Assembly (NCBI GenBank): GCA_018883755.1
Contig: JAHLFR010000007.1
Span: 18,791 to 82,790 of the forward strand
Source: Candidatus Methanocorpusculum faecipullorum
GTDB taxonomy: Archaea; Halobacteriota; Methanomicrobia; Methanomicrobiales; Methanocorpusculaceae
Length of the DNA stretch: 64,000 nt
Reading direction: 5' to 3'
Shown here: one piece after another, positions 27,228 through 36,330 of the stretch
How the letters are laid out: each line of letters begins with the position of its first letter
How positions within the stretch are numbered: the first letter of the stretch is position 1
Notes under the pieces: model-generated
Told to the model about the DNA's origin: nothing
Seen by the model: the letters and a program-made list of their open reading frames with translations, nothing else
Database searches by the model: none
Position numbers and translations under genes: made by a program

Positions 27228-28910
27228 ATGGGTTTAGAGCAAATAAATGAGTTCATCATCAACAATCTCATTCTCTTGATTGTTGTGATCTACATGGCGG
27301 CAATGATCGCCATAGGGTACTTTGTTCAGCGTAAGGGTGCGGATAAAAGTGCAGAAAATTACCTGATTGCAAACAAGGGCGTAGGACCTCTCATGGTAGG
27401 CGGCACGGTCTTCTCCACGAACTGGTGTGGCGGAGTGCTACTGGGAGCTGCCGGTACAGCATACACAGGATATGTGGTGTCCACGATTGCTGATCCATGG
27501 GCAACCTGTCTGACCCTTGTACTGATGGCAATATTCTTCTGTGCAATTCTGCGCAAATTAAAGATTGCATCTCTGTCAGAGATGTATCGGCTGAGATTCG
27601 GAAAACGCGGGGCAACAGTTGCAACAGTGATGTGCATTCCGTCGATGATCACGTGGACCGCGGCAAACATAGTTGCACTGACAACGATTTTCAAGCTGTT
27701 TTTAGATTTTGATCCCCTGATCTGTGCAATTATTGCCGGGTTGATTGTTGTATTGTACACGTATCTCGGTGGAATGCTTGCGGTTGTGTATACAGATAAC
27801 ATCCAGGCGGTGATGATCATGCTTGGTCTTATTATTCTGATTCCAACCGGAATTGCGTTTGTCGGAGGATTTGATGTACTAGCTGCAGCAACGCCTGAGA
27901 ACTTCTGGAACCTTCTGCCAAATGACGGAGCGGGAGCAGTTGCAACAGGCTTCACTGTGGATCCGCTTGGAATCTTTACATGGCTTGCAGGCCTATCTGG
28001 AATGGGATTTGGATACCTTGCATCAGTTGAGCTGACACAGCGGGTTTTGTGTGCCCGTGACACGAAGGCTGCACGTCAGGGCCTGCTCATCGGATCAGGC
28101 ATGTACGCACTTGCAGGGTTCTTCTCGATGATGATTGCACTGATCGCAATTGTGATGGTTTCACAGGGTACAACAACGCCCGCGGGCGTCCCTATGGGAG
28201 AAATTCTTGCAGAAGACGGAAATTATGTACTGTTAGTACTTGCAGAGCGCTTGTTTGATCCAAGCGTGATGGGAATCATTGGCGTTGCACTAATGGCAAT
28301 CTTCATTGGATCGCTTCTTGCAGCGATTATGTCAACATCAAGTTCGACAATCTTTGCCGCCTCTGCAGCTCTTTCAACACTGATGCTGCACGGATCACTG
28401 TCGAAGTATGCAACGACCTCATTACAGGTACTTCGGCTGACACGTATGCTGGTACTGGTGATAGGAGTATTCTGTGTATTCTTCAGCTTTGTGATAGACA
28501 GTCTGTACTGGATGATGATCTTTTCGTTTACGATCCTGTTCAACTGCATGTTCTGGGCACTTGTTGGCGGCCTGTTCTGGAAACGGTGTAATGCATCAGC
28601 TGCAATTGCCTCAATTGTTGTAGGTTTTGCTGGGGTAATTCTCTGTATTATTGCCCAGTCGCTCTACTTCGGCCAGATTGCAATCGAGCCGCAGGACAAC
28701 CTGTGGATTGGTATCCAGACCTTTGTTCCGTGGGCAATGGGTGGAATTGCAATGCTGATTACAGCACTCCTTACACAAAAATCAGATCCTCCAGTGGCAT
28801 TGTGTGATACGGATGGAGAACTGGTAAAATGGGAAGATCTTCCGCTTTCAGCAGATACGATTGAGGTTCGCAGACGTATCGAGGAGATTAAAGCACGAGA
28901 AGAGGAGTAA
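27228..28910 (+). CDS. Sodium:solute symporter (SSS/SLC5 family)
   Basis: A 560-residue transporter with about thirteen membrane segments. The conserved core is visible in ENYLIANKGVGPLMVGGTVFSTNW (TM2 region), TYLGGMLAVVYTDNIQAVMIMLG and AAIMSTSSSTIFAASAAL (TM8 region with sodium-site serines). The substrate cannot be told; family members carry proline, pantothenate, acetate or sugars. The C-terminal 50 residues are charged and cytosolic. It is preceded by AGGTGT 9 bases before the ATG. Confidence 0.88.
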   Translation: MGLEQINEFIINNLILLIVVIYMAAMIAIGYFVQRKGADKSAENYLIANKGVGPLMVGGTVFSTNWCGGVLLGAAGTAYTGYVVSTIADPWATCLTLVLMAIFFCAILRKLKIASLSEMYRLRFGKRGATVATVMCIPSMITWTAANIVALTTIFKLFLDFDPLICAIIAGLIVVLYTYLGGMLAVVYTDNIQAVMIMLGLIILIPTGIAFVGGFDVLAAATPENFWNLLPNDGAGAVATGFTVDPLGIFTWLAGLSGMGFGYLASVELTQRVLCARDTKAARQGLLIGSGMYALAGFFSMMIALIAIVMVSQGTTTPAGVPMGEILAEDGNYVLLVLAERLFDPSVMGIIGVALMAIFIGSLLAAIMSTSSSTIFAASAALSTLMLHGSLSKYATTSLQVLRLTRMLVLVIGVFCVFFSFVIDSLYWMMIFSFTILFNCMFWALVGGLFWKRCNASAAIASIVVGFAGVILCIIAQSLYFGQIAIEPQDNLWIGIQTFVPWAMGGIAMLITALLTQKSDPPVALCDTDGELVKWEDLPLSADTIEVRRRIEEIKAREEE

Positions 28911-28999
28911 ATTTCCTTTTTGGATTTCTTTTTTGCAACAACCCTAAAAATGTACTAAAAAAGGAATGGTGCAGATTACACTGCATTTTCCTGAAAAAA

Positions 29000-29971
29000 T
29001 TATACTAACTCAGCAGTCTTGGCAAACTCCTTTGCACAGGAGACACGTCCGAACAGTTTCAGCATCCACTTCTCTTTCCACCCGTACGCAAAACTCCCAC
29101 CCGATGCATTTGGGTGTCCACCCCCGTTAAACTGTTTGGCAATCAGATGGCTCACAGGTGCAACGCTTCGGAGAGAGAACTTGCCGGTATCAAATACCAG
29201 TAACTCCATATCACACCCGAGTTCTTTTCTCGCTTCTGCTGCAGTTTCACTAGGATAACCATAGGCAGGCATTACCGCAATCGTGTACTTTCCCCGGAAT
29301 ATCTTTGCACGTCGGATGCTCTTTTGCATACACCTGTTCTTATCTCGCTCGATCTCCGCAAAAATTTCAGAGATCTCATCATCAATGATAATCCCCTCTG
29401 TCAGCTTATTCCGGACCAGCTCAAGGTACTCCCTCTTTGAGGTCACCATTCCCAAAACTGCGGAACGCGAATCCTCATGTTTCCACAAATCATAATCACA
29501 CACAACCCGCGCAACCTCTGTGGCCACAGGATTTCCCTGGGCAAATGCACGACAAACAACACCAGTGGCACAGACAGATGTATCCACGGTAAGAGAGATC
29601 ACAAACGGCCGGACGCGTTCCATCTCCTCTTCCGTCCATTTGTGATGATCATACCATTCAATTTTCCATCCTGCCGCGTGCGCCTTGCGGATCTGATCCT
29701 CAATCCCTTTCTGATACCCAAGATCCGAAATGATCAGACGATCCCCTTTTCCGTTACACCCCCCAACCTGCCCGACAAACCAGCCAAACCGGTTTACCGA
29801 CGAGAACAGGGTAAGAATCTCTGTGCCAAACATCATCCGGCAGACGGCGTCACTTCCTGCAGCGTCCAGATCGTTGTGGGTAAGATGTACCACACATGCT
29901 GTTCTTCCCACAATCTTTTCCTGCAGACTCGGTTTTTTTTCAGCGGATTTTTTACGCAGACAGAAAGGCAT
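29000..29971 (-). CDS. DHH-family phosphoesterase
   Basis: A 323-residue protein with the DHH superfamily motifs: HNDLDAAGSDAV (motif I aspartates), DLGYQ (motif II), EWYDHHKW (the DHH motif) and a C-terminal DHHA1-like GGGHPNASGGSF. Family members cleave nanoRNA, cyclic dinucleotides or pAp. Here the region between the domains has a charged helix (EIFAEIERDKNRC). Substrate unknown. It stands alone, upstream of and divergent from the tRNA-Phe gene. Confidence 0.85.
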   Translation of the reverse strand: MPFCLRKKSAEKKPSLQEKIVGRTACVVHLTHNDLDAAGSDAVCRMMFGTEILTLFSSVNRFGWFVGQVGGCNGKGDRLIISDLGYQKGIEDQIRKAHAAGWKIEWYDHHKWTEEEMERVRPFVISLTVDTSVCATGVVCRAFAQGNPVATEVARVVCDYDLWKHEDSRSAVLGMVTSKREYLELVRNKLTEGIIIDDEISEIFAEIERDKNRCMQKSIRRAKIFRGKYTIAVMPAYGYPSETAAEARKELGCDMELLVFDTGKFSLRSVAPVSHLIAKQFNGGGHPNASGGSFAYGWKEKWMLKLFGRVSCAKEFAKTAELV

Positions 29972-30027
29972 TGGCTACTATGTTGTATCTTTGACAAAAT
30001 AAGATAACATGATGGATAAATCAGAAT

Positions 30028-30040
30028 ACTTATATAATTC
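30028..30040 (+). promoter_or_regulatory. TATA box for tRNA-Phe
   Basis: The sequence ACTTATATAATTC lies about 30 bases before the mature tRNA 5' end, at the right distance for an archaeal TATA box serving the tRNA gene, leaving a very short 5' leader for RNase P. Confidence 0.6.
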
Positions 30041-30066
30041 TCGCGTCAACATTAATGACGCACAGC

Positions 30067-30139
30067 GCCTTTATAGCTCAGTAGGGAGAGCGCCAGACTG
30101 AAGATCTGGTTGTCGCCGGTTCAATTCCGGCTGAAGGCA
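30067..30139 (+). tRNA. tRNA-Phe (anticodon GAA)
   Basis: A 73-base cloverleaf. Acceptor strands GCCTTTA and TGAAGGC pair with one G-U; D arm GCTC...GAGC; anticodon stem CCAGA/TCTGG around loop CTGAAGA, giving anticodon GAA; T arm GCCGG-TTCAATT-CCGGC. Discriminator base A at 30139. CCA is not encoded. No intron. A T-run follows at 30142-30146 as terminator. Confidence 0.95.
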
Positions 30140-30256
30140 CTCTTTTTGTACAGTTATGTAATTTTTCTAAAAGAATAGAGACATCTGTCAAAAGACTATT
30201 TTTCAAAACACAATTCTGAGTATCAAAAAATTTAGAGCTGGAAAAAGAGGGGACGC

Positions 30257-30862
30257 TCACTCAATCAGCAGGAGCATCACTGTTGTCATTGGAGAAACCA
30301 GCACCGATCCTCCTTCCACCTCATTACACTCCAGAACATCCAGATTCCATCCTACGTTTGCACAGGTTGCATACACATCGATTCCCGCAGCCTCCATACT
30401 TGGGCGCATCTTTCTGCGGTTCTTACAATCCGTAATTACTGCCCCCTTCTCTTTTGCAACACACTTTCCACACCAGCCGCACTGGTGCCCGGTGTACCCA
30501 AACGCCTTGTAAAAGCCATCATAAAATGCCATCTCTTCCAACTCAAACATCACTGTTTGTACATACCGCGTCATCTCCCGTGACACTAATCGTTCTGGTG
30601 TTGTTTCCCCCACATCCCCTTCAAATCTCACCAGAAGAGCGCAAGAGTAACAGTCAAGGGCTGCCCGAGTTTCTGCAGGAGTTGGTGTATACGGCGGACA
30701 GGAAAACCTCCGGCCGAACCCATTACAACCAAACAAACACTTCATTCTCACCCACTCCCCTGTCACAATCTGATCAGCAGAGATCTTTACTGCATCACCG
30801 CCTTTTTCACGGATAAAATGAGTCAGTCTGTCAACTTCCTCATCGATAGAGTATTTTTTCAT
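30257..30862 (-). CDS. DUF2284 cysteine-rich metal-binding protein
   Basis: A 201-residue protein with clustered cysteines: CLFGCNGFGRRFSCPPYTP near residue 46 and CGWCGKC near residue 135, plus later single cysteines. This is the DUF2284 pattern, annotated as metal-binding and common in methanogens and other anaerobes; an iron-sulfur or other metal site is likely but the reaction is unknown. The ATG at 30860-30862 overlaps the RibL stop in an ATGA arrangement with GGAG 9 bases upstream, which settles the start. Last gene of a three-gene overlapping operon. Confidence 0.85.
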   Translation of the reverse strand: MKKYSIDEEVDRLTHFIREKGGDAVKISADQIVTGEWVRMKCLFGCNGFGRRFSCPPYTPTPAETRAALDCYSCALLVRFEGDVGETTPERLVSREMTRYVQTVMFELEEMAFYDGFYKAFGYTGHQCGWCGKCVAKEKGAVITDCKNRRKMRPSMEAAGIDVYATCANVGWNLDVLECNEVEGGSVLVSPMTTVMLLLIE

Positions 30863-31284
30863 TGTGAACATCTCCGTTTCAATGCTTCTTCAATAATCCT
30901 TGTTGATGAATTAAAGGCACACCCGCAGAACGGCCCGATACGAACAACATCCGCCCGAATACCACGCTCCCGCATCTGGGCTATCAGCTTCTCCTCCGAA
31001 AACTTCTGATTAAACCCAAGTGTGACTACCTCTGGATCAATATCTGCAATCGGCCGGAACATATCCTCCATATCTCCTAAAAGTGCATGATCCACACATC
31101 TGAGACCGGAGATCATTTTCAGACGCTGTTCTTCTGGGACGATCGGTCGCGGTTTATGGACGACATTCCGTTCCCGGGCGACAATCACCCACAGCTCATC
31201 ACCCAACTTCCTTGACTCCTCAAGATAAAACAAATGTCCGGGATGCAGAATATCAAACGTCCCGGTTGCAACGATTTTTCTCAC
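30859..31284 (-). CDS. ribL: FAD synthetase (archaeal RibL-type nucleotidyltransferase)
   Basis: RibL adenylates FMN to FAD. The 141-residue protein carries the cytidylyltransferase-like motifs TGTFDILHPGHLFYLEES and, near the C-terminus, GIRADVVRIGPF with CGCAFNSSTRIIEE; the cysteine pair at the C-terminus is characteristic of archaeal RibL. It overlaps the JAMM gene upstream (4 bases) and the DUF2284 gene downstream (4 bases). Confidence 0.9.
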   Translation of the reverse strand: MRKIVATGTFDILHPGHLFYLEESRKLGDELWVIVARERNVVHKPRPIVPEEQRLKMISGLRCVDHALLGDMEDMFRPIADIDPEVVTLGFNQKFSEEKLIAQMRERGIRADVVRIGPFCGCAFNSSTRIIEEALKRRCSQ

Positions 31285-31655
31285 GAAGAAACAACCTCCA
31301 AAGACTTTTCATGACCTTCGCGATCGAAGCAGCGCCACGAATCTGCCTCAAATGGATCACCCACGATAATATGACACTGACCCGTTTCCGCAAACGTCTG
31401 CAGATCCGCAGCAGACGGACGCAGTACACCGTTTGGGTGACTGTGTGCAGTACCTGCAATCTGCATTCCAAGCGGCACCATATCCATGAAGATAGTGGCA
31501 CTATCGGTCGTAACCGTTGTTCCCGCAATCGGATACACCGTTGTAATCACACCTTTTTCTGATCCGAGCATCACGATGAACTCATCGGGAGAACTTGACC
31601 TCCCCATTTCAAGAAGGAGATCCAGAACTTCCCGATCAATTGCGCGAACGAACAT
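31281..31655 (-). CDS. JAMM/MPN-domain metalloprotease
   Basis: A 124-residue single-domain protein with the JAMM zinc signature: an upstream glutamate (SPDEFIVMLGS), then AHSHPNGVLRPSAADLQTF, matching HxH...SxxD. Archaeal JAMM proteins remove ubiquitin-like SAMP modifiers or release sulfur carriers for cofactor synthesis. Whether this one is a desampylase is inference. It is first in the JAMM-RibL-DUF2284 operon. Divergent from the YgjP gene, 40 bases away. Confidence 0.87.
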   Translation of the reverse strand: MFVRAIDREVLDLLLEMGRSSSPDEFIVMLGSEKGVITTVYPIAGTTVTTDSATIFMDMVPLGMQIAGTAHSHPNGVLRPSAADLQTFAETGQCHIIVGDPFEADSWRCFDREGHEKSLEVVSS

Positions 31656-31695
31656 ATTCTATTTATGTTGGCGTGACGGAGAGATAATCATTCAC

Positions 31696-32433
31696 ATGCG
31701 GTCCGGAAAAGCAACCTGCCCTGGGACGGTCACCTGCAACGGGCAGGAAATCCCGTATACCATCATATACAGTGACCGCAGCAGATCGTGGGCCATAGAA
31801 GTTAAGGCCGATGCATCTGTCATAGTCCGCATGCCGCAGAATATTCCTCCCGAAAAAGTCAGAACACTTGTTGAAACCAAAAGTGAGTGGATATACCAGC
31901 AGGTACAAAAATACACATTGCGTCCCCAAATATCCCGCAGATATACTGATGGTGAAACCCTCCCGTTCCTTGGACAGGACTATCCTGTTGTCCGTAAGAC
32001 TGGTGATCATGCAAAAGCAGAGTTTACAGACGGACAGTTTTACATTACTCTCCCTGATGGTTTTACTGAGTCTGATCAGACAGCCATTGCCCGGGATCTC
32101 ATCATAATGTTGTACCGGAGAATTGGTACTTCACCTCTTGAAGAGATTATCCGCCACTACTCTCCTCTTGCAGAGGTAGATCCTCCGAGACTCCGGATAC
32201 GGATGCAGGAACGAAAATGGGGGTGCTGTACTCCAAAAAATGGCATCATTGTCAATGCCCGCACCCTGCTTGCTCCAAAGATTGTTGCTGAGTATATTGT
32301 TGTCCACGAACTTGTCCATCTCAGATTCCGCCACCACCAAAAAACGTTCTGGAATGAGGTTGAGAGACTTATGCCGACATACCGCGACGCGGAAACAATT
32401 CTCAAAAACGACGGATGGAAGTTTGTATTCTAA
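31696..32433 (+). CDS. YgjP-like M48-type metallopeptidase (DUF45)
   Basis: A 245-residue protein of the YgjP/WLM family with the zincin motif HELVHLRFRHH near residue 203, plus the conserved RKWGCCTPKNGIIVNARTLLAP block just before it and a downstream acidic helix. Substrates of the family are unknown. The frame is open upstream, but the ATG at 31696 gives MRSGKATCPG and avoids overlap with the divergent JAMM gene. Confidence 0.85.
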   Translation: MRSGKATCPGTVTCNGQEIPYTIIYSDRSRSWAIEVKADASVIVRMPQNIPPEKVRTLVETKSEWIYQQVQKYTLRPQISRRYTDGETLPFLGQDYPVVRKTGDHAKAEFTDGQFYITLPDGFTESDQTAIARDLIIMLYRRIGTSPLEEIIRHYSPLAEVDPPRLRIRMQERKWGCCTPKNGIIVNARTLLAPKIVAEYIVVHELVHLRFRHHQKTFWNEVERLMPTYRDAETILKNDGWKFVF

Positions 32434-32490
32434 CGTCGCAAAAATTAGAAAATAGAGATGGGAGATAACTCCCTCATCGAGCTAACAGCA

Positions 32491-32823
32491 TTATCCGGTG
32501 ATGAAGTCATCGGTCCGCACCCATGCAGCTGCCTCAACAGGCAGCACAAAGATACGGCCGTCCCCTTTCTTCCCCGTCCGTGCATGTTCACGGATAGTCT
32601 TGATGATAGTTTCAACATCTTTGTCTGGGACCACGATCTCCAGCTTTGTTTTGGGCAGGGTATGAATCTGCATCTTGCCTGCACGGTACTGCAGGCAGAT
32701 ACCTCCCTGTTCACCACGTCCGCGGACATCGGTAATGGTAACTCCCGGAACATTTACTGCTTCAAGGGCATCAACCACGTCATCTACCTTTTCGGGTCTG
32801 ATAACTGCTACAACCATTTTCAT
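32491..32823 (-). CDS. glnK: Nitrogen regulatory protein P-II (GlnK type)
   Basis: A 110-residue P-II protein. The T-loop (GRGEQGGICLQYRAGKMQIHTLPK) and the B-loop (KKGDGRIFVLPVE) that binds ATP and 2-oxoglutarate are present. GlnK proteins block the ammonium channel when nitrogen is plentiful. It lies 19 bases downstream of amtB, the classic amtB-glnK order. Confidence 0.94.
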   Translation of the reverse strand: MKMVVAVIRPEKVDDVVDALEAVNVPGVTITDVRGRGEQGGICLQYRAGKMQIHTLPKTKLEIVVPDKDVETIIKTIREHARTGKKGDGRIFVLPVEAAAWVRTDDFITG

Positions 32824-32842
32824 ACTGTATCATCTCCTCCAT

Positions 32843-34045
32843 TTAGTTTGTCAACTGCTCACCGTGCTGTGCGATGTCGAGACCAACATACTCCTCATCA
32901 TCAGTGACCCGCAGGCCTATAACTTTGTTGATAATCCATGCAAGGACAAGGGTTACTACAAAGGAGTAGACAACTGCAACACAGGCATCCAGAATCTGAA
33001 TTCCAAACTGTGTTACATTTCCTTCGAGAAGGCCGCCAACACCGCCAATTGCTGCAACTGCAAACACACCGGTCAGGACCGCACCAGCAAATCCACCCAT
33101 TCCGTGGATAGCCCAGGCATCAAGGGATTCATCAAGACCTTTCTTGATTCTCCAGGTAAGGACCGTGTAGCAGACAACTGCTGCAATGATACCGATAGCA
33201 AGAGCACCAAGCACATTGACGAAACCCGCAGCAGGAGTGATGCCGACAAGACCGGCGATAGCTCCTGAAATGAAACCAAGCGAGTTTGGTTTACCTCCTT
33301 TCCAGGAAAGAGCCATCCAAGTCAATGCACCGGCTGCGCAGGCAACCGCAGTCACCAGGAACGCACTTGCCGCAAGACCATTCGCCGCAAGTGCACTGCC
33401 TGCGTTGAATCCAAACCAGCCAACGATCAGAAACACACCGCCAAGAAGTGTCAGCGGAATGTTGTGAGGACTCATTGTCTGGGTTCCGTAACCAAGCCGT
33501 TTCCCAATCACAAGCGCAAGTGCCAGTGCTGCAAATCCTGAACTAATATGAACCACCGTTCCTCCGGCAAAATCCAAAGCACCAAGCTGACCAGCCCATC
33601 CTCCTCCCCATGCCCAGTGTGCAAGCGGGGCGTAAACGATGGTCAACCAAATGGCACCAAAGATGAGGAACGCAGACATCTTAATTCTGCCAACAACACC
33701 AGAGGTCAGGATGGCGAGTGTCAGACATGCAAACATCATCTGGAAACAGACGAACAACATGTCGGGAATACCTCCTGACACACCATCAACTGTGATACCG
33801 TTTAAACCAAAGTACTCCAGGTTTCCAATGAATCCGCCAACATCACTGCCAAAGGCAAGTGAATAGCCGATGATAATCCACTGGATCACGCCAAGGGCAA
33901 GAGCCACAAGGGATAGCATCATAGTTGCGATAACGTTCTTTTTTCTTACCATTCCACCGTAGAACAAACCTACTGCGGGAACCATCAGCAACACTAATGC
34001 GGCTGAAATAAGTACCCAGGCTGTCGCACCAGTATCAAGATCCAT
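32843..34045 (-). CDS. amtB: Ammonium transporter AmtB
   Basis: A 400-residue Amt-family channel with eleven predicted membrane segments. The ammonium-site blocks FAGGTVVHISSGFAALALAL (twin-His helix part one) and the later DAWAIHGMGGFAGAVLTGVF (second His) are present, as is the C-terminal DEEYVGLDIAQHGE tail that GlnK contacts. It probably takes up ammonium under nitrogen limitation and is co-transcribed with glnK. Confidence 0.95.
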   Translation of the reverse strand: MDLDTGATAWVLISAALVLLMVPAVGLFYGGMVRKKNVIATMMLSLVALALGVIQWIIIGYSLAFGSDVGGFIGNLEYFGLNGITVDGVSGGIPDMLFVCFQMMFACLTLAILTSGVVGRIKMSAFLIFGAIWLTIVYAPLAHWAWGGGWAGQLGALDFAGGTVVHISSGFAALALALVIGKRLGYGTQTMSPHNIPLTLLGGVFLIVGWFGFNAGSALAANGLAASAFLVTAVACAAGALTWMALSWKGGKPNSLGFISGAIAGLVGITPAAGFVNVLGALAIGIIAAVVCYTVLTWRIKKGLDESLDAWAIHGMGGFAGAVLTGVFAVAAIGGVGGLLEGNVTQFGIQILDACVAVVYSFVVTLVLAWIINKVIGLRVTDDEEYVGLDIAQHGEQLTN

Positions 34046-34326
34046 AGTAATTCACCAATTAGCACTGCACAGATACAAAAGCCCAAAGCAGAAAAGAATC
34101 CCCAAAATCCCATGGTTTAAACACCACAGGCAGAGGAAAATCCCATTCTACTCTAAACCTTTTGTGGTGTCTTGTGCTAGTACCAATGTTGATGGTTTAG
34201 ATATATAAAATAACATGTCTCATGCTAACGTGTGACATGACACAGTGTGTATTTTAGAGATTTCCAATACCTACGCGCAGAAGGAAGGATACAACCAATA
34301 GATACCAGCGCATATTATAGAGTAAT
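34046..34326. promoter_or_regulatory. Divergent control region between amtB and the nucleotidyltransferase gene
   Basis: A 281-base region. Seen: an inverted repeat ACACCACA (34121-34128) with TGTGGTGT (34163-34170), a smaller ACCA/TGGT pair near 34181-34195, and an AT-rich TATA-like block (GATATATAAAAT) near 34198-34210 that could serve either direction. Nitrogen control by an NrpR-like repressor is plausible for amtB, but I do not see its textbook operator exactly. Confidence 0.4.
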
Positions 34327-35505
34327 ATGAAAGCCTGCATTATGTGCGGCGGCGAGGGAACGCGTCTTCGCCCTCTGACATTTGAACGGCCAAAGCCGTG
34401 TATTCCAATAGTAAACCGTCCGTCTATTGCCCATCTGGTTACACACCTTGCCAATCTTGGTTTTACCGATATTGTCATCACCATTGGATATCTCGGTGAT
34501 GAGATTCAGAAAGCACTTGGTGACGGATCACTTTACGGAGCAACTATCACCTATGTTCCCGAAAAGATCAAACTCGGAACAGCGGGGTCTGTCAAAAATG
34601 CTGAAGAGTATCTCAACGATGCTCCGTTCCTTGTGGTCGGCGGAGATCACATGACCGATCTCAACGTTCTCGAGTTCTATCGTGAACATATGAACTCCTC
34701 TGCGATCACCTCGATCGGTCTTATCAGCATTGAAGACCCCCGCGAATTTGGTATTGCCGAGATAGACGCATCCCTTCGTATCCGCAGATTCCGTGAAAAA
34801 CCCTCTCCAGGAGAGATATTCTCAAACCTTGCAAGTACGGGAATTTATGTCTGTGATCCAAAGATCTTTGAGTTCATCCCCAAAGACACCAAGTTCGACT
34901 TTGCCAAAGACCTCTTCCCGCTTTTAATGGAAAAGGGGTATCAGCTCAATGGCTGGCTCGCACGCGGCAACTGGACAGATGTCGGCAATCCTGCAATGCT
35001 CCGCGCGGCAGAAAAATGGAAACTCCAGGAGAATGCAACAACCAGCATTGCAGGAACGCTCAACGTCAAAGATGCACATATCACCGGCCCGGTGCGGTTC
35101 GGAGACGGCATCACGCTTGGAGCAGGTTCACGTATTGTAGGTCCAGTCTTCATCGGCAGTGGTGTAACCATCGGAGAGAATGTTATCATCGGTCCTTACA
35201 CCAGCATCGGAGAAAATGTTCTGATCAAAAACAATGCGAAGATATTCTCCTCATCTATTTACAACGGTGTTGTTATCGGTGCAAACACAACCATCTCGGG
35301 AAGCATCGTTGACATTGACACCATCATCGGCGACAACTGTTCCATCGAACACAACACTGTGATTGGTCCGAGATCAGTTCTGCGCAACAACGTAACTATC
35401 CACTCAGGTACCAGGCTCTGGCCGGAGGTCATCGTACCGGAAAAATCGATTGTTAAAGAACACATGCTCAACGAAAAGTTCGACACCCGTTGTGAAGGAT
35501 CATAA
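34327..35505 (+). CDS. Sugar-1-phosphate nucleotidyltransferase with left-handed beta-helix
   Basis: A 392-residue two-domain enzyme. The nucleotidyltransferase domain starts KACIMCGGEGTRLRPLTFERPKP (G-x-G-T-R-L and the lysine), with VGGDHMTDLN as the metal site. The C-terminal part (residues about 255-370) is a hexapeptide-repeat beta helix (VFIGSGVTIGENVIIGPYTSIGENV). Products could be NDP-glucose or GDP-mannose-type sugars for surface glycans; the substrate is not determined. The SDR gene follows after 47 bases. Confidence 0.87.
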   Translation: MKACIMCGGEGTRLRPLTFERPKPCIPIVNRPSIAHLVTHLANLGFTDIVITIGYLGDEIQKALGDGSLYGATITYVPEKIKLGTAGSVKNAEEYLNDAPFLVVGGDHMTDLNVLEFYREHMNSSAITSIGLISIEDPREFGIAEIDASLRIRRFREKPSPGEIFSNLASTGIYVCDPKIFEFIPKDTKFDFAKDLFPLLMEKGYQLNGWLARGNWTDVGNPAMLRAAEKWKLQENATTSIAGTLNVKDAHITGPVRFGDGITLGAGSRIVGPVFIGSGVTIGENVIIGPYTSIGENVLIKNNAKIFSSSIYNGVVIGANTTISGSIVDIDTIIGDNCSIEHNTVIGPRSVLRNNVTIHSGTRLWPEVIVPEKSIVKEHMLNEKFDTRCEGS

Positions 35506-35552
35506 ATCCTATTCCCACACTCTTTTTTCACCCGAAAACCAAACACTCACGT

Positions 35553-36317
35553 ATGAAATTTTCCGGAAAAGTTGTCGTTGTCACCGGAGCCGCAAAAGGT
35601 ATCGGCAAAGCAGTTGCACTTCTCTTTGCTGAAGCTGGTGCAAAAGTTGCAGTTGTTGACATTGATGAAACCGAAGGGAAAAACACCTCAGACGAGATCA
35701 TCAAAGCAGGAGGAGAGGCCTGTTTCATTCACTGCGATGTTGGATCCGAATCTAATGTTCTCCGGATGATCGCAGAGGTCACACAGACCTTTGGGACCAT
35801 TGACATCCTCATAAACGATGCTGCGCTCCAGCTCAACAAAGGTCTTCTGGATACGAGCACGGAAGAGTTCCAGCGTGTTCTGGACGTAAACGTCACAGGC
35901 ACATTTCTCTGTACCCGGGAGGTAGCAAAACTCATGATTGCACAGAACAAAGGCGGTGCGATCGTCAACTTTTCCTCGACCTTCGCCGTAGTCGGCTCCC
36001 CAGGCTACCTTGCTTACCATGCTTCTAAAGGAGCAATTGCATCATTCACCCGTGCAGTAGCTGTCGCACTCCTGCCGTATGGAATCCGTGTTAATGCAGT
36101 TGCACCGGGAACTACCGAGACTCCCGGTCTCTATGACGGTGCGCGAGATACCGGCAATTTGGAGACAGGTCTTGCCGGGTTCCTTGCACTTCAGCCACTC
36201 AAAAGATTCGGCAGACCGGAAGAGATCGCAGAGGTGGTACTTATGCTCGCAAGTGATGAGGCATCCTTTGTCTACGGAGCAGTATGGATGGCTGACGGTG
36301 CCTACACTATAATCTAA
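35553..36317 (+). CDS. Short-chain dehydrogenase/reductase
   Basis: A 254-residue classic SDR. Cofactor motif TGAAKGIGKAVALLF, NDAAL-type NAAL element (INDAALQ), catalytic serine in VNFSSTFAVVGS and the YxxxK pair in YLAYHASKGA are intact; the final GAVWMADGAYTII is the usual C-terminus. Cofactor NAD or NADP not decided; the acidic residue after the second strand (VVDIDE) favours NAD. It may act on a sugar or alcohol linked to the preceding nucleotidyltransferase, which is inference. Confidence 0.85.
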   Translation: MKFSGKVVVVTGAAKGIGKAVALLFAEAGAKVAVVDIDETEGKNTSDEIIKAGGEACFIHCDVGSESNVLRMIAEVTQTFGTIDILINDAALQLNKGLLDTSTEEFQRVLDVNVTGTFLCTREVAKLMIAQNKGGAIVNFSSTFAVVGSPGYLAYHASKGAIASFTRAVAVALLPYGIRVNAVAPGTTETPGLYDGARDTGNLETGLAGFLALQPLKRFGRPEEIAEVVLMLASDEASFVYGAVWMADGAYTII

Positions 36318-36330
36318 ACCTCAAAAAAAG

